A stretch of DNA of 64,000 nt. It comes from Flavobacterium sp. N3904 (GTDB taxonomy: Bacteria; Bacteroidota; Bacteroidia; Flavobacteriales; Flavobacteriaceae). The notes below the pieces were generated by a model. It saw only the letters and a list, made by a program, of their open reading frames with translations. It was not told the origin of the DNA and made no database searches. Positions within the stretch are counted from its first letter, which is position 1, and each line of letters opens with the position of its first letter. A program made the position numbers and the translations under genes. Below, piece by piece: positions 53,263-62,361 of this stretch. Where the stretch lies: the NCBI RefSeq assembly GCF_025947305.1, contig NZ_CP110009.1, positions 930,001-994,000 of the forward strand. The letters run 5' to 3'.

Positions 53263-55041
53263 ATGAATAAACTTTTCCTTTATATCGCGCTTTTATTTTC
53301 TCTGATTGCCTTTTCCCAAAACGAGCAATTAGCGCAATATTATTATGAAAAAGGAGATTTTGACAAGGCATTGGTCAGTTATCAGGAATTATCAGACGGG
53401 ATGCCAACCAATCCTTTTTATTTTCAACGAAAGATAGACTGTCTGCAGCAATTGAAACAGTTTGACACTGTCGAAAAATCCATTCTGGAAAGAATAGCAA
53501 AATACAAACAAGCCACACTTTTGGTCGAATTAGGATACAATTTTCAACTGCAAAAAAATGAAGCTAAAGCCAAAAAATACTACGACGAAGCAATAGAAAG
53601 AATTCGAAAAAGTCCAAACGAAGTCTATGGTGTTTCCAATTCCTTTGAGAAAAAAGTATTGCTAGAATATGCATTAAAATCCTATCAAGTTGCCAGCGAA
53701 ATGGTTGCTACTTTCAATTTCAATTACCAAATGGCATTGCTTTATGGTCAATTGGGTGACACCGACAAAATGATAACCACTTTTCTGGATGAAACGGTTG
53801 CGAATCCTCAAAACTCGATGTTGATTCAAAGTCAATTGGCCCGCTACATGTCTATTGATGGAGATTCAAAATTCAATGAAAGTTTACGAAAAGCTCTTAT
53901 TCTCAGAGTTCAAAAAAGTCAGGATGTTTTTTGGAATCACTATTTGAGCTGGTTTTATATGCAACAAAAAGAATTCGGAAAAGCATTTATTCAAGAGAAA
54001 GCCATTTATAAAAGAAACCCGGAATCTCTTTCGAATATTATAAGTTTGAGCCAAATGGCTATTGAAGAGGATGATTATGAAGTCGCCAAAGAAGTTTTGA
54101 ATTATGTGCTGGAAAACACGACCGATGTTGAACTGATCGTTCAGGCCAATACCTATTTGATGAAAATGAAAATCGAAAAGGCGCAAGAAAAAGATTTTGT
54201 TGCCATCAATTCTCAATTTGACGGCTTGTTGAAGCAATATGGTGTAACTCCTATTACGGTATCTTTGCAGTTGATGCAAGCGCAGTTTGTTGCTTTCAAA
54301 ATGAAAAATCCTGTTGAGGGAAAAGCAATTGTCAAGCGGGCGATGGAGCTACAACTGAATCCGTACGATCAGGCGCAATGCAAAATGGAGTTGGCCGATA
54401 TTTTGCTTTCGGAAGAAAAATTCAATCAGGCATTGCTTTATTATTCCCAAATTGAGGAAGATCTGAAAAATGATGTGTTGTCACACGAAGCGAGTCTAAA
54501 AGCAGCAAAGACCAGCTATTTCAAAACCGATTTTGAATGGGCTTTGAAACAGTTCAAAGAATTAAAATCGGCCAGTACACAACTGATTGCCAATGATGCG
54601 TTGGAATATTTTTTATTAATCAATGATAATACCGTTGCTGATTCGACACAAACCGCTTTGAAACAATTTGCCAAAGGAGATTACCTTTTGTATCAAAACA
54701 GAAATCAGGAGGCAATAACGCAGTTTCAGTCGATTCTGAAAAATTTCAAAGGGCAAGAAATTGAAGGGGTAACTTTGCTACGGTTAGGTCGTTTGTATGA
54801 AAAACTGGGAGATTACACTTTGGCTTTGACACAATACCAAGATATAATTGACCATCACAGCGACGGAATTTATATAGACGAAGCCTTGTATTACTCGGCA
54901 GACCTATACAACAAGCAATTGCAGCAACCCGACAAAGCAAAGGTATTGTACGAAAAAATCATCTTCAGCCATCAGGACAGTATTTATTTTGTTGATGCGA
55001 GGAGGAAATTCAGGGAATTGCGAGGAGATACCAATTTGTAG
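53263..55041 (+). CDS. Secreted TPR protein
   Basis: 592 residues with a signal peptide (1-18, ending FSQ) and TPR helices throughout: LAQYYYEKGDFDKALVSYQEL at the start and LRLGRLYEKLGDYTLALTQYQ near the end. Periplasmic or surface scaffold by inference. It precedes DUF4286, rsmA and mgtE on the same strand. Confidence 0.9.
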   Translation: MNKLFLYIALLFSLIAFSQNEQLAQYYYEKGDFDKALVSYQELSDGMPTNPFYFQRKIDCLQQLKQFDTVEKSILERIAKYKQATLLVELGYNFQLQKNEAKAKKYYDEAIERIRKSPNEVYGVSNSFEKKVLLEYALKSYQVASEMVATFNFNYQMALLYGQLGDTDKMITTFLDETVANPQNSMLIQSQLARYMSIDGDSKFNESLRKALILRVQKSQDVFWNHYLSWFYMQQKEFGKAFIQEKAIYKRNPESLSNIISLSQMAIEEDDYEVAKEVLNYVLENTTDVELIVQANTYLMKMKIEKAQEKDFVAINSQFDGLLKQYGVTPITVSLQLMQAQFVAFKMKNPVEGKAIVKRAMELQLNPYDQAQCKMELADILLSEEKFNQALLYYSQIEEDLKNDVLSHEASLKAAKTSYFKTDFEWALKQFKELKSASTQLIANDALEYFLLINDNTVADSTQTALKQFAKGDYLLYQNRNQEAITQFQSILKNFKGQEIEGVTLLRLGRLYEKLGDYTLALTQYQDIIDHHSDGIYIDEALYYSADLYNKQLQQPDKAKVLYEKIIFSHQDSIYFVDARRKFRELRGDTNL

Positions 55042-55064
55042 AAGTGAAGTTGAATCGGTTAACC

Positions 55065-55101
55065 GTTTATTCGTTTAATCGAATCGGTTAAACAAATAAA
55101 C
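55065..55101 (+). terminator. Hairpin after the TPR gene
   Basis: GTTTATTCGTTTAA (55065-55078) pairs with 55088-55101 with one mismatch, loop 9. No strong T-run, so only a possible terminator. Confidence 0.45.
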
Positions 55102-55123
55102 AGTAAAACAAATCAACAGTAAT

Positions 55124-55435
55124 ATGATTATATACAACGTTACCACAAACATACACGAGAGCGTACACGACCAATGGATGATCTGGATGCAGCACAAACA
55201 CATTCCGGAAATGCTGGCTTGTGGAAAATTTACTGCTGCCAAGTTTGTTCGGGTTTTGATTGAAGAAGAAATGGGCGGAGTTACCTATTCGGTTCAATAT
55301 ACAACTGACAGCAAAGAAACATTAGAAAAATATTATCAGGAAGATGCTCCCAGATTGAGGGAAGAAGGACTGAAATTGTTTGGCGACAAAATGCTGGCTT
55401 TCAGAACTGAATTGGAAGTGATAAGTGAGCATTAA
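55124..55435 (+). CDS. DUF4286 family protein
   Basis: 103 residues of ferredoxin-like/dimeric alpha-beta barrel form: IIYNVTTNIHESVHDQWMIWM, HIPEMLACGKFTAAKFVRVL and TYSVQYTTDSKETLEKYYQ are the DUF4286 anchors. No activity is known. Located upstream of rsmA. Confidence 0.9.
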   Translation: MIIYNVTTNIHESVHDQWMIWMQHKHIPEMLACGKFTAAKFVRVLIEEEMGGVTYSVQYTTDSKETLEKYYQEDAPRLREEGLKLFGDKMLAFRTELEVISEH

Positions 55436-55538
55436 CAAATAGATTATTCGATTTTTAGATGGTTCGAAAGCTCGAAAAATCTATTGATTATTTAGTATTA
55501 AAGATTGCATCCGCATCTGCGATATAATAACCCTCAAA

Positions 55539-55570
55539 TAAAGCGAGATTGCTTCGTGCCTCGCAATGAA
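55539..55570. repeat. REP-like intergenic sequence before rsmA
   Basis: AAAGCGAGATTGCTTCGTGCCTCGCAATGAAAC has the GCGAGATTGCTTCGT...CTCGCAATGA layout of a repeat common in Bacteroidota; GCGAG can pair with CTCGC. It sits immediately before the rsmA start codon. Confidence 0.5.
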
Positions 55571-55573
55571 ACC

Positions 55574-56353
55574 ATGGAAAAAGTAACAGCAAAAAAACAC
55601 CTCGGACAACATTTCTTAAAAGATGAAAACGTAGCAAAAGACATCGCCGATACTTTGAATTTAGAAGGATATGAAGATGTATTGGAAATAGGACCTGGAA
55701 TGGGTGTTTTGACCAAGTATTTGTTGGAAAAACCAATCAATACTTATGTTATCGAAATTGATACCGAATCGGTCGCCTATTTGGGTGTCCATTATGATAA
55801 ATTGCAAGACAGAATCATCTCAAAGGATTTTCTCAAATACAATATCAACGAAGTGTTTGAAGGAAAACAATTCGCGATAATTGGTAATTTTCCGTACAAT
55901 ATTTCGACCCAAATTGTTTTCAAAGCATTGGAATACCGCAATCAGATTCCAGAATTTGCTGGAATGTTCCAGAAAGAAGTAGCACAGCGCATCTGCGAAA
56001 AGAAAGGAACCAAAGCCTACGGCATTCTTTCGGTTTTGGTACAGGCTTTTTATGATGCCGAATATTTGTTTACCGTAGATGAAAATGTATTTATCCCACC
56101 CCCAAAAGTAAAATCGGGAGTGTTGCGTTTGCGCAGGAAAGAAGACTTTAGTTTGCCTTGTGGAGAAAAATTATTTTTTACGGTAGTAAAAACGGCTTTT
56201 CAACAACGCAGAAAGACCTTGCGTAACAGTTTAAAAACCTTAAATTTGTCGGATAATCTGAGAGAAGATGAAGTTTTGAACCTTCGCCCAGAGCAATTAG
56301 ACTATAAAGAATTTATAGCATTGACCCAAAAAATAGAAGCCGATGGAGTTTAA
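55574..56353 (+). CDS. rsmA: 16S rRNA dimethyladenosine transferase RsmA/KsgA
   Basis: 259 residues from ATG 55574. Dimethylates two adjacent adenines near the 3' end of 16S rRNA. Motifs: [14 protein letters not shown]-binding [27 protein letters not shown] (the NxPY catalytic motif) and the C-terminal [15 protein letters not shown]. The open frame extends upstream to 55505 but that part lies in a REP-like repeat. The gene overlaps mgtE by 11 bases. Confidence 0.96.
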   Translation: MEKVTAKKHLGQHFLKDENVAKDIADTLNLEGYEDVLEIGPGMGVLTKYLLEKPINTYVIEIDTESVAYLGVHYDKLQDRIISKDFLKYNINEVFEGKQFAIIGNFPYNISTQIVFKALEYRNQIPEFAGMFQKEVAQRICEKKGTKAYGILSVLVQAFYDAEYLFTVDENVFIPPPKVKSGVLRLRRKEDFSLPCGEKLFFTVVKTAFQQRRKTLRNSLKTLNLSDNLREDEVLNLRPEQLDYKEFIALTQKIEADGV

Positions 56354-57749
56354 AATCAGTAAAGAGCTAATTAAGCAAATAGCTCAACTCATCCAAGCAA
56401 AGAATAATCAGGAATTGGAAATTTTGTTGAATGATATGCATCACGCCGATTTTGCAGAAATTCTTGACGAAATTGATATAGATGAAGCGACTTATATTTT
56501 CAAGGTATTAGATAGTGAAAAGACGGCCGAAATCCTTCTGGAATTGGAAGACGATTTACGGGAAAATATATTAAAACGCCTTTCGGCAAAAGAGATTGCT
56601 GAAGAGCTCGATGAATTGGAAACCAACGATGCAGCTGATATTATCGGAGAACTTTCGAAAGAAAAGAAAGCCGAGGTAATATCAGAATTGCAGGATGTTG
56701 AGCATGCCAAAGGAATTGTTGATTTACTTCGTTATGACGAGGATACCGCAGGGGGAATTATGCACAAAGAGTTGGTTAAAGTCAATGAAAATTGGAATGT
56801 ACTCACTTGCGTAAAAGAAATGCGTATTCAGGCCGAAAACATCTCCAGAGTTCACTCGATTTATGTTGTAGATGATGAAGACCGATTGAAAGGGCGATTG
56901 TCACTTAAGGATTTGTTGAGCACCTCTACAAGAACACCAATTAGTGATGTTTATATTAAGAAACTCCACTTTGTGGATGTTGAAACTCCCGATGTTGATG
57001 TGGCGAGAATTATGGAAAAGTACGATTTGGAAGCCATTCCCGTTGTTGATGAATTAGGCCGTTTAGTAGGCCGAATCACGATTGATGACGTAATCGATGT
57101 CATCAAAGATGAAATTGAAAAGAGAGATACCGAAGACATTCAGAAATTTGGGGGGTTAGAGGCACTTGATTTGCCTTATGTACAAACCCGTCTTTTCGAA
57201 ATGGTAAAAAAAAGAGCCACATGGCTTGTTGTACTCTTTTTGGGAGAAATGTTTACCGCTTCGGCAATGGGTTTTTTTGAAGGTGAAATCAACAAGGCAA
57301 TAGTTCTTACGTTGTTTATTCCATTGATTATTTCCAGCGGAGGAAACTCAGGGTCACAAGCAGCAACTTTAATAATTCGTGCCATGGCCCTAAAAGAACT
57401 AACGTTACGAGACTGGTGGTATGTGATGAAAAAAGAAATTGCCTCTGGTTTTTTATTGGGTTCTATTCTCGGAATAGTTGGTTTTATACGAATCTTGATT
57501 TGGCAAACATTACACTTTCATGATTATGGGGTGTATTGGTTTTTTATTGCAATGACCGTTTCTGTTTCTTTGGTCTTTATCGTTTTGTGGGGTACACTTT
57601 CCGGCTCCATGATTCCGTTTGTATTAAAAAAATTAAAACTAGATCCAGCAACTTCATCTGCTCCTTTCGTAGCCACTTTGGTGGATGTGACAGGATTAAT
57701 AATCTACTTTTCGATAGCCATGTTTTTCTTAAGCGGGAAATTATTATAA
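56343..57749 (+). CDS. mgtE: Magnesium transporter MgtE
   Basis: 468 residues. N-terminal helical Mg-sensing domain ([19 protein letters not shown]), two CBS domains (about 135-255), a plug helix and a five-helix membrane domain with [18 protein letters not shown]. Mg2+-gated channel of the inner membrane. Starts inside the end of rsmA, so translation is likely coupled. Confidence 0.96.
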   Translation: MEFKISKELIKQIAQLIQAKNNQELEILLNDMHHADFAEILDEIDIDEATYIFKVLDSEKTAEILLELEDDLRENILKRLSAKEIAEELDELETNDAADIIGELSKEKKAEVISELQDVEHAKGIVDLLRYDEDTAGGIMHKELVKVNENWNVLTCVKEMRIQAENISRVHSIYVVDDEDRLKGRLSLKDLLSTSTRTPISDVYIKKLHFVDVETPDVDVARIMEKYDLEAIPVVDELGRLVGRITIDDVIDVIKDEIEKRDTEDIQKFGGLEALDLPYVQTRLFEMVKKRATWLVVLFLGEMFTASAMGFFEGEINKAIVLTLFIPLIISSGGNSGSQAATLIIRAMALKELTLRDWWYVMKKEIASGFLLGSILGIVGFIRILIWQTLHFHDYGVYWFFIAMTVSVSLVFIVLWGTLSGSMIPFVLKKLKLDPATSSAPFVATLVDVTGLIIYFSIAMFFLSGKLL

Positions 57750-57841
57750 AACCAATACGGTTTTTAGCGTCATTATCTATTTTGCGGTAAACAAATTAAT
57801 CTTAAGATTTTTGCTGTCAATAAAATTGAAATTTAACAATT

Positions 57842-57887
57842 ATCCCGAATTTATTTATATTAAAAAATAATAAATTCGGGATTTTTC
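57842..57887 (+). terminator. Terminator of the rsmA-mgtE transcript
   Basis: Perfect 14-bp stem ATCCCGAATTTATT (57842-57855) with 57869-57882, followed by a T run. Confidence 0.85.
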
Positions 57888-58004
57888 GTGTACTTTGTAA
57901 CCTGATAATTTCTGGTCCACTTGCGACAGAATCTAAAATCAGCAGGAATCCCTTTTTGGTATTCTTTATGCTATTAACCAACCAAAGAATAAAAAAAACC
58001 GAAA

Positions 58005-58781
58005 ATGAAAGTACACATTATAGGCGGCGGAAACCTTGGCGCTTCTATCGCAATAGGAATAGCAAAATTTACATCCCACAATAAGGTTACGGTAACCCGT
58101 CGCAACATAGCCCCTATTTCGCATCTGAAAGAATTGGGAATTACCGTTACCACAGACAATACCAGCAACATTCAGGAAGCCGATGTGATTATACTAACGA
58201 TAAAACCCTATCAGGTAGATACCGTTTTGGCCGAGATCTTACCTGCAATTACAAACAAAGTCATCGCATCGGCGGTAAGCGGACTTTCGATAGAAAATTT
58301 ACAAAACAAAATAGGCGACAGTCACAGCGCGGTGCGTATTATGCCCAATATTGCGGCACAATTTGGCGCATCGGCTACGTGTATCGCTTTTAACGAAAAA
58401 AGCAAAGACAAAGCCCAAGAAACCGTAGTGCTCTTTAAAGAATTGGGAACTGCCCCTATCATCGACGAAAAACTGATGGATGCAGCAACGGTATTGGCCG
58501 CAAGCGGAACTGCTTTTGCGCTCCGTTATATCCGCGCTTCGATGCAGGCGGGAATCGAAATTGGTTTTGACTGGCAAACCGCACTCGCCATATCGGCACA
58601 AACCGTAAAAGGCGCCGCCGAAATGCTGCTCGAAGAAAAAGGCCATCCGGAACAATTGATAGACAGGGTAACCACGCCGCAAGGCTGCACGATAGCCGGA
58701 TTAAACGAAATGGAACTACATGGCTTCAGTTCTTCGTTGATCAAGGGAATCAAGACTTCACTCAAACAAATTAAGGGGTAA
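58005..58781 (+). CDS. proC: Pyrroline-5-carboxylate reductase
   Basis: 258 residues. Rossmann start VHIIGGGNLGASIAIGIAK, RIMPNIAAQFGASAT, and the C-terminal dimer helix with VTTPQGCTIAGLNEME. Reduces pyrroline-5-carboxylate to proline with NAD(P)H. The gene is unusually GC-rich at its 3' half (about 54% over 58501-58680 by count) compared with its neighbours, and is followed by a GC-rich structured element. Function certain; origin worth checking. Confidence 0.95.
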   Translation: MKVHIIGGGNLGASIAIGIAKFTSHNKVTVTRRNIAPISHLKELGITVTTDNTSNIQEADVIILTIKPYQVDTVLAEILPAITNKVIASAVSGLSIENLQNKIGDSHSAVRIMPNIAAQFGASATCIAFNEKSKDKAQETVVLFKELGTAPIIDEKLMDAATVLAASGTAFALRYIRASMQAGIEIGFDWQTALAISAQTVKGAAEMLLEEKGHPEQLIDRVTTPQGCTIAGLNEMELHGFSSSLIKGIKTSLKQIKG

Positions 58782-58790
58782 AGAATATTT

Positions 58791-58908
58791 TGGGCGTGCC
58801 ACCATAAAGAAAATGGGCCAATTCATCGTTATGGTGAGTCGGCCCATTTTCTTTATGCTGTCGGGCTATCCGCGCTACTGTGGTAGCTAGCTTTTATCCC
58901 TCACGCAG
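58791..58908. repeat. Multi-stem structured intergenic element after proC
   Basis: A perfect 17-bp stem (58803-58819 with 58841-58857) and a second short hairpin (GCTAC 58874-58878 with GTAGC 58883-58887) are enclosed by GCGTG (58794-58798) and CACGC (58902-58906), forming a closed multibranch structure. The ends GGGCGTGCC and GTCGGGCTATCCGCGC are of a kind I have met as a repeat in Bacteroidota genomes; only one copy is in this window. Confidence 0.7.
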
Positions 58909-58986
58909 TTTGCAAGACCTTCAGTAAAAAGAGAAATTTGATCTTAAGAACCAAAATGCATTTAGTGATTGGTGTTGTTAAATATG

Positions 58987-58994
58987 TATATTTG
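58987..58994 (+). promoter_or_regulatory. Promoter -7 box of the LOG gene
   Basis: TATATTTG, exact TAnnTTTG, 47 bases before the ATG at 59042. Confidence 0.55.
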
Positions 58995-59041
58995 ATTCTC
59001 TTAATTTCAAAACGCTTGTATTTGCTTAACAATCAAAAAAA

Positions 59042-59623
59042 ATGAAACAAATAACCGTATTCTGTGGTTCGAGTTCTGGAACCGAAGAAAGCTATACTTC
59101 GCAGGCAGTCTTGCTTGGACAAACAATGGCCAAACGAAATATTGCATTGGTTTATGGAGGCGCCAACGTAGGCCTTATGGGAGCCGTAGCCGATGGTGTT
59201 TTGAACGAAGGTGGAAAAGTAATTGGTGTACTACCCACCTTTTTGAGGTCAAAAGAAATAGCCCACAAACAACTTACCGAATTGATTCTGGTCGACACCA
59301 TGCACGAACGGAAAACCAAAATGAATGACCTTTGCGACGGAGTGATTGCCCTGCCGGGCGGTTTCGGAACGCTAGATGAACTTTTTGAAATGCTGACTTG
59401 GGCACAACTCGGATTGCATAAAAAACCAATTGCCATTTTGAACATTGATGGCTATTATGACGCTTTGCTTGTTTTTGTACAAACCATGGTCGACAAAGGT
59501 CTTTTGAAGGAAGTAAACCAGCAAATGCTATTGGTAAGCGACACAATTGACGAACTTCTGGACAAAATGGAAAATTATGTAGCGCCAACTGTGGGCAAAT
59601 GGATTAACAAAGAAGACATTTAA
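59042..59623 (+). CDS. LOG-family nucleotide 5'-monophosphate phosphoribohydrolase
   Basis: 193 residues of the TIGR00730/LOG Rossmann family: VFCGSSSGTEESY, LVYGGANVGLMGAVADGVL, and the signature LPGGFGTLDELFEMLTWAQLG. Cleaves the N-glycosidic bond of nucleoside monophosphates (cytokinin-type in plants and actinobacteria); natural substrate in this group unknown. Monocistronic. Confidence 0.93.
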   Translation: MKQITVFCGSSSGTEESYTSQAVLLGQTMAKRNIALVYGGANVGLMGAVADGVLNEGGKVIGVLPTFLRSKEIAHKQLTELILVDTMHERKTKMNDLCDGVIALPGGFGTLDELFEMLTWAQLGLHKKPIAILNIDGYYDALLVFVQTMVDKGLLKEVNQQMLLVSDTIDELLDKMENYVAPTVGKWINKEDI

Positions 59624-59660
59624 AAATAAATTGCCAATTGATTTATCTACAAAAACGAAC

Positions 59661-60314
59661 CTACACCACTTTTACAAACAAATTGCTCGCAATTTTATTT
59701 GATATCGTCATTTCGACTCCATTTACCTTAATTTTTAATGATAAATCAAATGCTTCCTTGAAAATAACTTCAATTTTGGAGCCCAACCCTATTTGCTGTT
59801 TGTCTAAGTATTTCAAAAAATCGGAAGAATTGTCTTTCACGCCCACGCATACACCCATTTGATTGGCCAATAACTCCGACAGTAATTGTTTTTCTATCGT
59901 AATCATTCGCCCTTGCGCATCGGGAATAGGATCTCCATGCGGGTCCTCGGTAGGATTGCCAAGAAAATTATCGAGTTTGTTAATGAGTTTTTCAGATTTG
60001 ATGTGTTCCAGTTGTTCAGCAATATCATGTACTTCATCCCAGGAAAAACCAAGCTTTTCGACCAAAAAAACTTCCCATAAACGATGCTTTCTAACGATCA
60101 TTTTGGCGGCAAGTTTTCCTTTTTCGGTCAAGGAAACCCCTTGGTATTTTTTATAATCTACCAAATCTTTTTCCGCCAACTTTTTTAGCATATCGGTTAC
60201 CGAAGACGCTTTGGTTTCCATCATTTCGGCAATGGCATTCGTGCTTACTTCGCTATCATGACGGGTGGTAAGATGGTATATTGATTTCAGGTAATTTTCT
60301 TCAGAGAAAGTCAT
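59661..60314 (-). CDS. mntR: Manganese/iron-dependent transcriptional repressor (MntR/DtxR family)
   Basis: 217 residues: N-terminal winged helix (FSEENYLKSIYHL to DLVDYKKYQGVSLTEKGK), dimerisation/metal-binding helices with KHRLWEVFLVEKLG and EVHDIAEQLEHIKSE (His and Glu ligands), DPHGDPIP, and a C-terminal FeoA-like SH3 domain. Binds operator DNA when Mn2+ or Fe2+ loaded. It lies downstream of mntH on the same strand, with a DtxR-like dyad in between. Confidence 0.93.
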   Translation of the reverse strand: MTFSEENYLKSIYHLTTRHDSEVSTNAIAEMMETKASSVTDMLKKLAEKDLVDYKKYQGVSLTEKGKLAAKMIVRKHRLWEVFLVEKLGFSWDEVHDIAEQLEHIKSEKLINKLDNFLGNPTEDPHGDPIPDAQGRMITIEKQLLSELLANQMGVCVGVKDNSSDFLKYLDKQQIGLGSKIEVIFKEAFDLSLKIKVNGVEMTISNKIASNLFVKVV

Positions 60315-60347
60315 TTGATTGCAGATTTTAGAATGCAGATTTTAGAT

Positions 60348-60366
60348 TTAGGAAAGAGAAACCTAA
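60348..60366. promoter_or_regulatory. DtxR/MntR-like operator between mntH and mntR
   Basis: TTAGG-N9-CCTAA over 19 bases: the arms and spacing equal the outer arms of the DtxR/IdeR consensus TTAGGTTAGGCTAACCTAA. It precedes mntR, which suggests autoregulation. Confidence 0.6.
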
Positions 60367-60395
60367 GTCGTATGAATCATTATTTAATACAAAAT

Positions 60396-62267
60396 TTAGT
60401 TTTTTACAATCAGTAAAGGTATAGATATCTTATGTCTCAATCGGTCTACAGTTGTACCAAACAACAAATCCTTCATACCAGTATGACCATGAGTTCCCAT
60501 TATGAGAATATCAAAATCACCTTTGTTTACCAATTTCGGAATTACTTTATTTGGCCTACCAAAACCTAATACTGTTTTTACATGAAATCCTTTTTCGCGG
60601 AACATTAATTTATATTCTAGTAGCAGCTTTTCGTCAATCGTGGTCTCATGATCGTCTATTTGTTTCCCGTACATCATTGCCCCAACAGATTCTACCACGT
60701 GTATAAAAGTATATTTTGCCTCTTTTCCGCCCATTTTGAAAGCGTAATTAATGGCATTTTCATCGGCAAACGAAAAATCGACCGTAATGGCAATGTTCTT
60801 ATTGTCCTGAACAGGCGTTTCGGTAAATTTTAGGTTCATATCATGTGGTGAATGGTTTTCTATATTCAATCTGGCTTTGGAGAAAAATGGTTTTATAACG
60901 ATATAAAGCAATAAAAGTAAAAAACTACAAGCCAAAGGAACTACTGTCAACCAAAGAACGGTAGGATTCTCTGAAGTTTCAAGCCAATCTTGAATCTCGG
61001 AATAAACCAATTTAGCGTTGAGCGAAACAATAATTATAGCGATTAACCAAGCCGTAACCTGAGTTACTTTGCCAATGTGAAATCCTTTCATTTTTGATTT
61101 ATCACTCACAAAATGAATCAACGGAATAATAGCAAATCCCAGTTGCAAACTCAAAATAACTTGACTCAAAATCAACAATTTTCCGGTAACACTTTCGCCA
61201 TAAATCAAAATCACGATGACCGCAGGAACGATAGCAATCAATCGGGTAATAATTCTACGAACCCAAGGTTGAATACGTAAATTAAGATAGCCTTCCATAA
61301 CAATCTGACCTGCCAATGTACCTGTTACAGTAGAACTTTGTCCGGCAGCAATTAAGGCCACTGCAAACAAAATAGGCGCCCATTTGGTCCCTAATAATGG
61401 TTGAAGAAAACGATAGGCATCTTGAATTTCGGCCACTTCATGCATACCGTTTTTGTAAAATGTGGCTGCAGCCAAAATTAAAATAGCGGCATTTACAAAA
61501 AAGGCAAGGTTTAAAGCTATTGTAGAATCGATAAAATTGTATTTCAAAGCTTGTCTGATTCCAGCATCAGTCCGACTGAATTTTCTGGTTTGCACCAAAG
61601 AGGAATGTAGGTACAAATTGTGAGGCATTACAGTGGCTCCGATGATTCCGATGGCAATATAAAGAGCCGTTTCGTTTGGTATAGACGGAATCAGGCCGTA
61701 CAAAACCTTTCCCATTTCGGGTTGTGCAAATATCATTTCGAATATAAACGACAACCCAATAATCATTACCAGTGCAATGATAAAAGCTTCCATTTTGCGG
61801 ATGCCTTTATTAATTAAAAACAGCAATAAAAAAGTATCCAAAACAGTTATAATTACAGCTTGGATTAATGGAATATCAAATAATAAATTGATCCCGATAG
61901 CCATTCCCAAAACTTCGGCCAGATCACAAGCAGCAATAGCAATTTCGGCAAGAAAATAAAGTATATAATTGATAAAAGGCGAATAGGTTTCCCTAGAGGC
62001 TTGCGCCAAATCACGTTGAGTGACAATTCCCAATCGGGCACTTAAACTTTGCAGTAGTAATGCCATTAAGTTACTCATCAATAATACCCACAAAAGAGAA
62101 TACCCAAACTGACTCCCTCCTGCAATATCTGTAGCCCAATTTCCGGGATCCATATAGCCCACACTTACCAGATAGGCTGGCCCAAAAAAAGCTAATATTT
62201 TCCTAAATACAGTAGTTTTATTTTGCGTTGAAACCGATTGGTTTACTTCTTCTAAAGATTTACTCAT
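60396..62267 (-). CDS. mntH: Nramp divalent-metal transporter fused to a universal stress domain
   Basis: 623 residues. Nramp core (residues about 25-460): YMDPGNWATDIAGGSQFGY with the metal-binding DPGN at 40-43, and MPHNLYLHSS in the sixth helix. A C-terminal Usp domain spans about 488-623, ending in the ATP-type motif GTHGHTGMKDLLFGTTVDR. Imports Mn2+ (or Fe2+) with protons. The Usp domain may sense nucleotides or stress. mntR follows on the same strand; the upstream region holds a promoter box and a dyad. Confidence 0.94.
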   Translation of the reverse strand: MSKSLEEVNQSVSTQNKTTVFRKILAFFGPAYLVSVGYMDPGNWATDIAGGSQFGYSLLWVLLMSNLMALLLQSLSARLGIVTQRDLAQASRETYSPFINYILYFLAEIAIAACDLAEVLGMAIGINLLFDIPLIQAVIITVLDTFLLLFLINKGIRKMEAFIIALVMIIGLSFIFEMIFAQPEMGKVLYGLIPSIPNETALYIAIGIIGATVMPHNLYLHSSLVQTRKFSRTDAGIRQALKYNFIDSTIALNLAFFVNAAILILAAATFYKNGMHEVAEIQDAYRFLQPLLGTKWAPILFAVALIAAGQSSTVTGTLAGQIVMEGYLNLRIQPWVRRIITRLIAIVPAVIVILIYGESVTGKLLILSQVILSLQLGFAIIPLIHFVSDKSKMKGFHIGKVTQVTAWLIAIIIVSLNAKLVYSEIQDWLETSENPTVLWLTVVPLACSFLLLLLYIVIKPFFSKARLNIENHSPHDMNLKFTETPVQDNKNIAITVDFSFADENAINYAFKMGGKEAKYTFIHVVESVGAMMYGKQIDDHETTIDEKLLLEYKLMFREKGFHVKTVLGFGRPNKVIPKLVNKGDFDILIMGTHGHTGMKDLLFGTTVDRLRHKISIPLLIVKN

Positions 62268-62284
62268 TTTAATAATTTAAAAAA

Positions 62285-62292
62285 CAAATATA
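62285..62292 (-). promoter_or_regulatory. Promoter -7 box of mntH
   Basis: Minus strand TATATTTG, exact TAnnTTTG, 17 bases before the ATG at 62267. Confidence 0.6.
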
Positions 62293-62323
62293 TAAAAACA
62301 ATTTTATATTAATGAAATTATTT

Positions 62324-62341
62324 TTTTAGTTTTGTCTAAAA
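62324..62341. promoter_or_regulatory. Candidate MntR operator in the divergent mntH / transporter region
   Basis: TTTTAG-N6-CTAAAA is a perfect inverted repeat. It lies about 31 bases upstream of the mntH -7 box (its -33 region) and overlaps the -7 box of the divergent gene (62327-62334). Shares TTAG/CTAA with the dyad before mntR, at a different spacing. Confidence 0.45.
62327..62334 (+). promoter_or_regulatory. Promoter -7 box of the outer-membrane transporter gene
   Basis: TAGTTTTG, exact TAnnTTTG, 27 bases before the ATG at 62362. Confidence 0.55.
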
Positions 62342-62361
62342 TTTAATTTAATACATTCGAA

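Noticed and set aside
56343..56353. Overlap of rsmA and mgtE as a sign of frameshift
   Set aside because: Both proteins are complete with standard ends and starts; an 11-base overlap is normal coupling.
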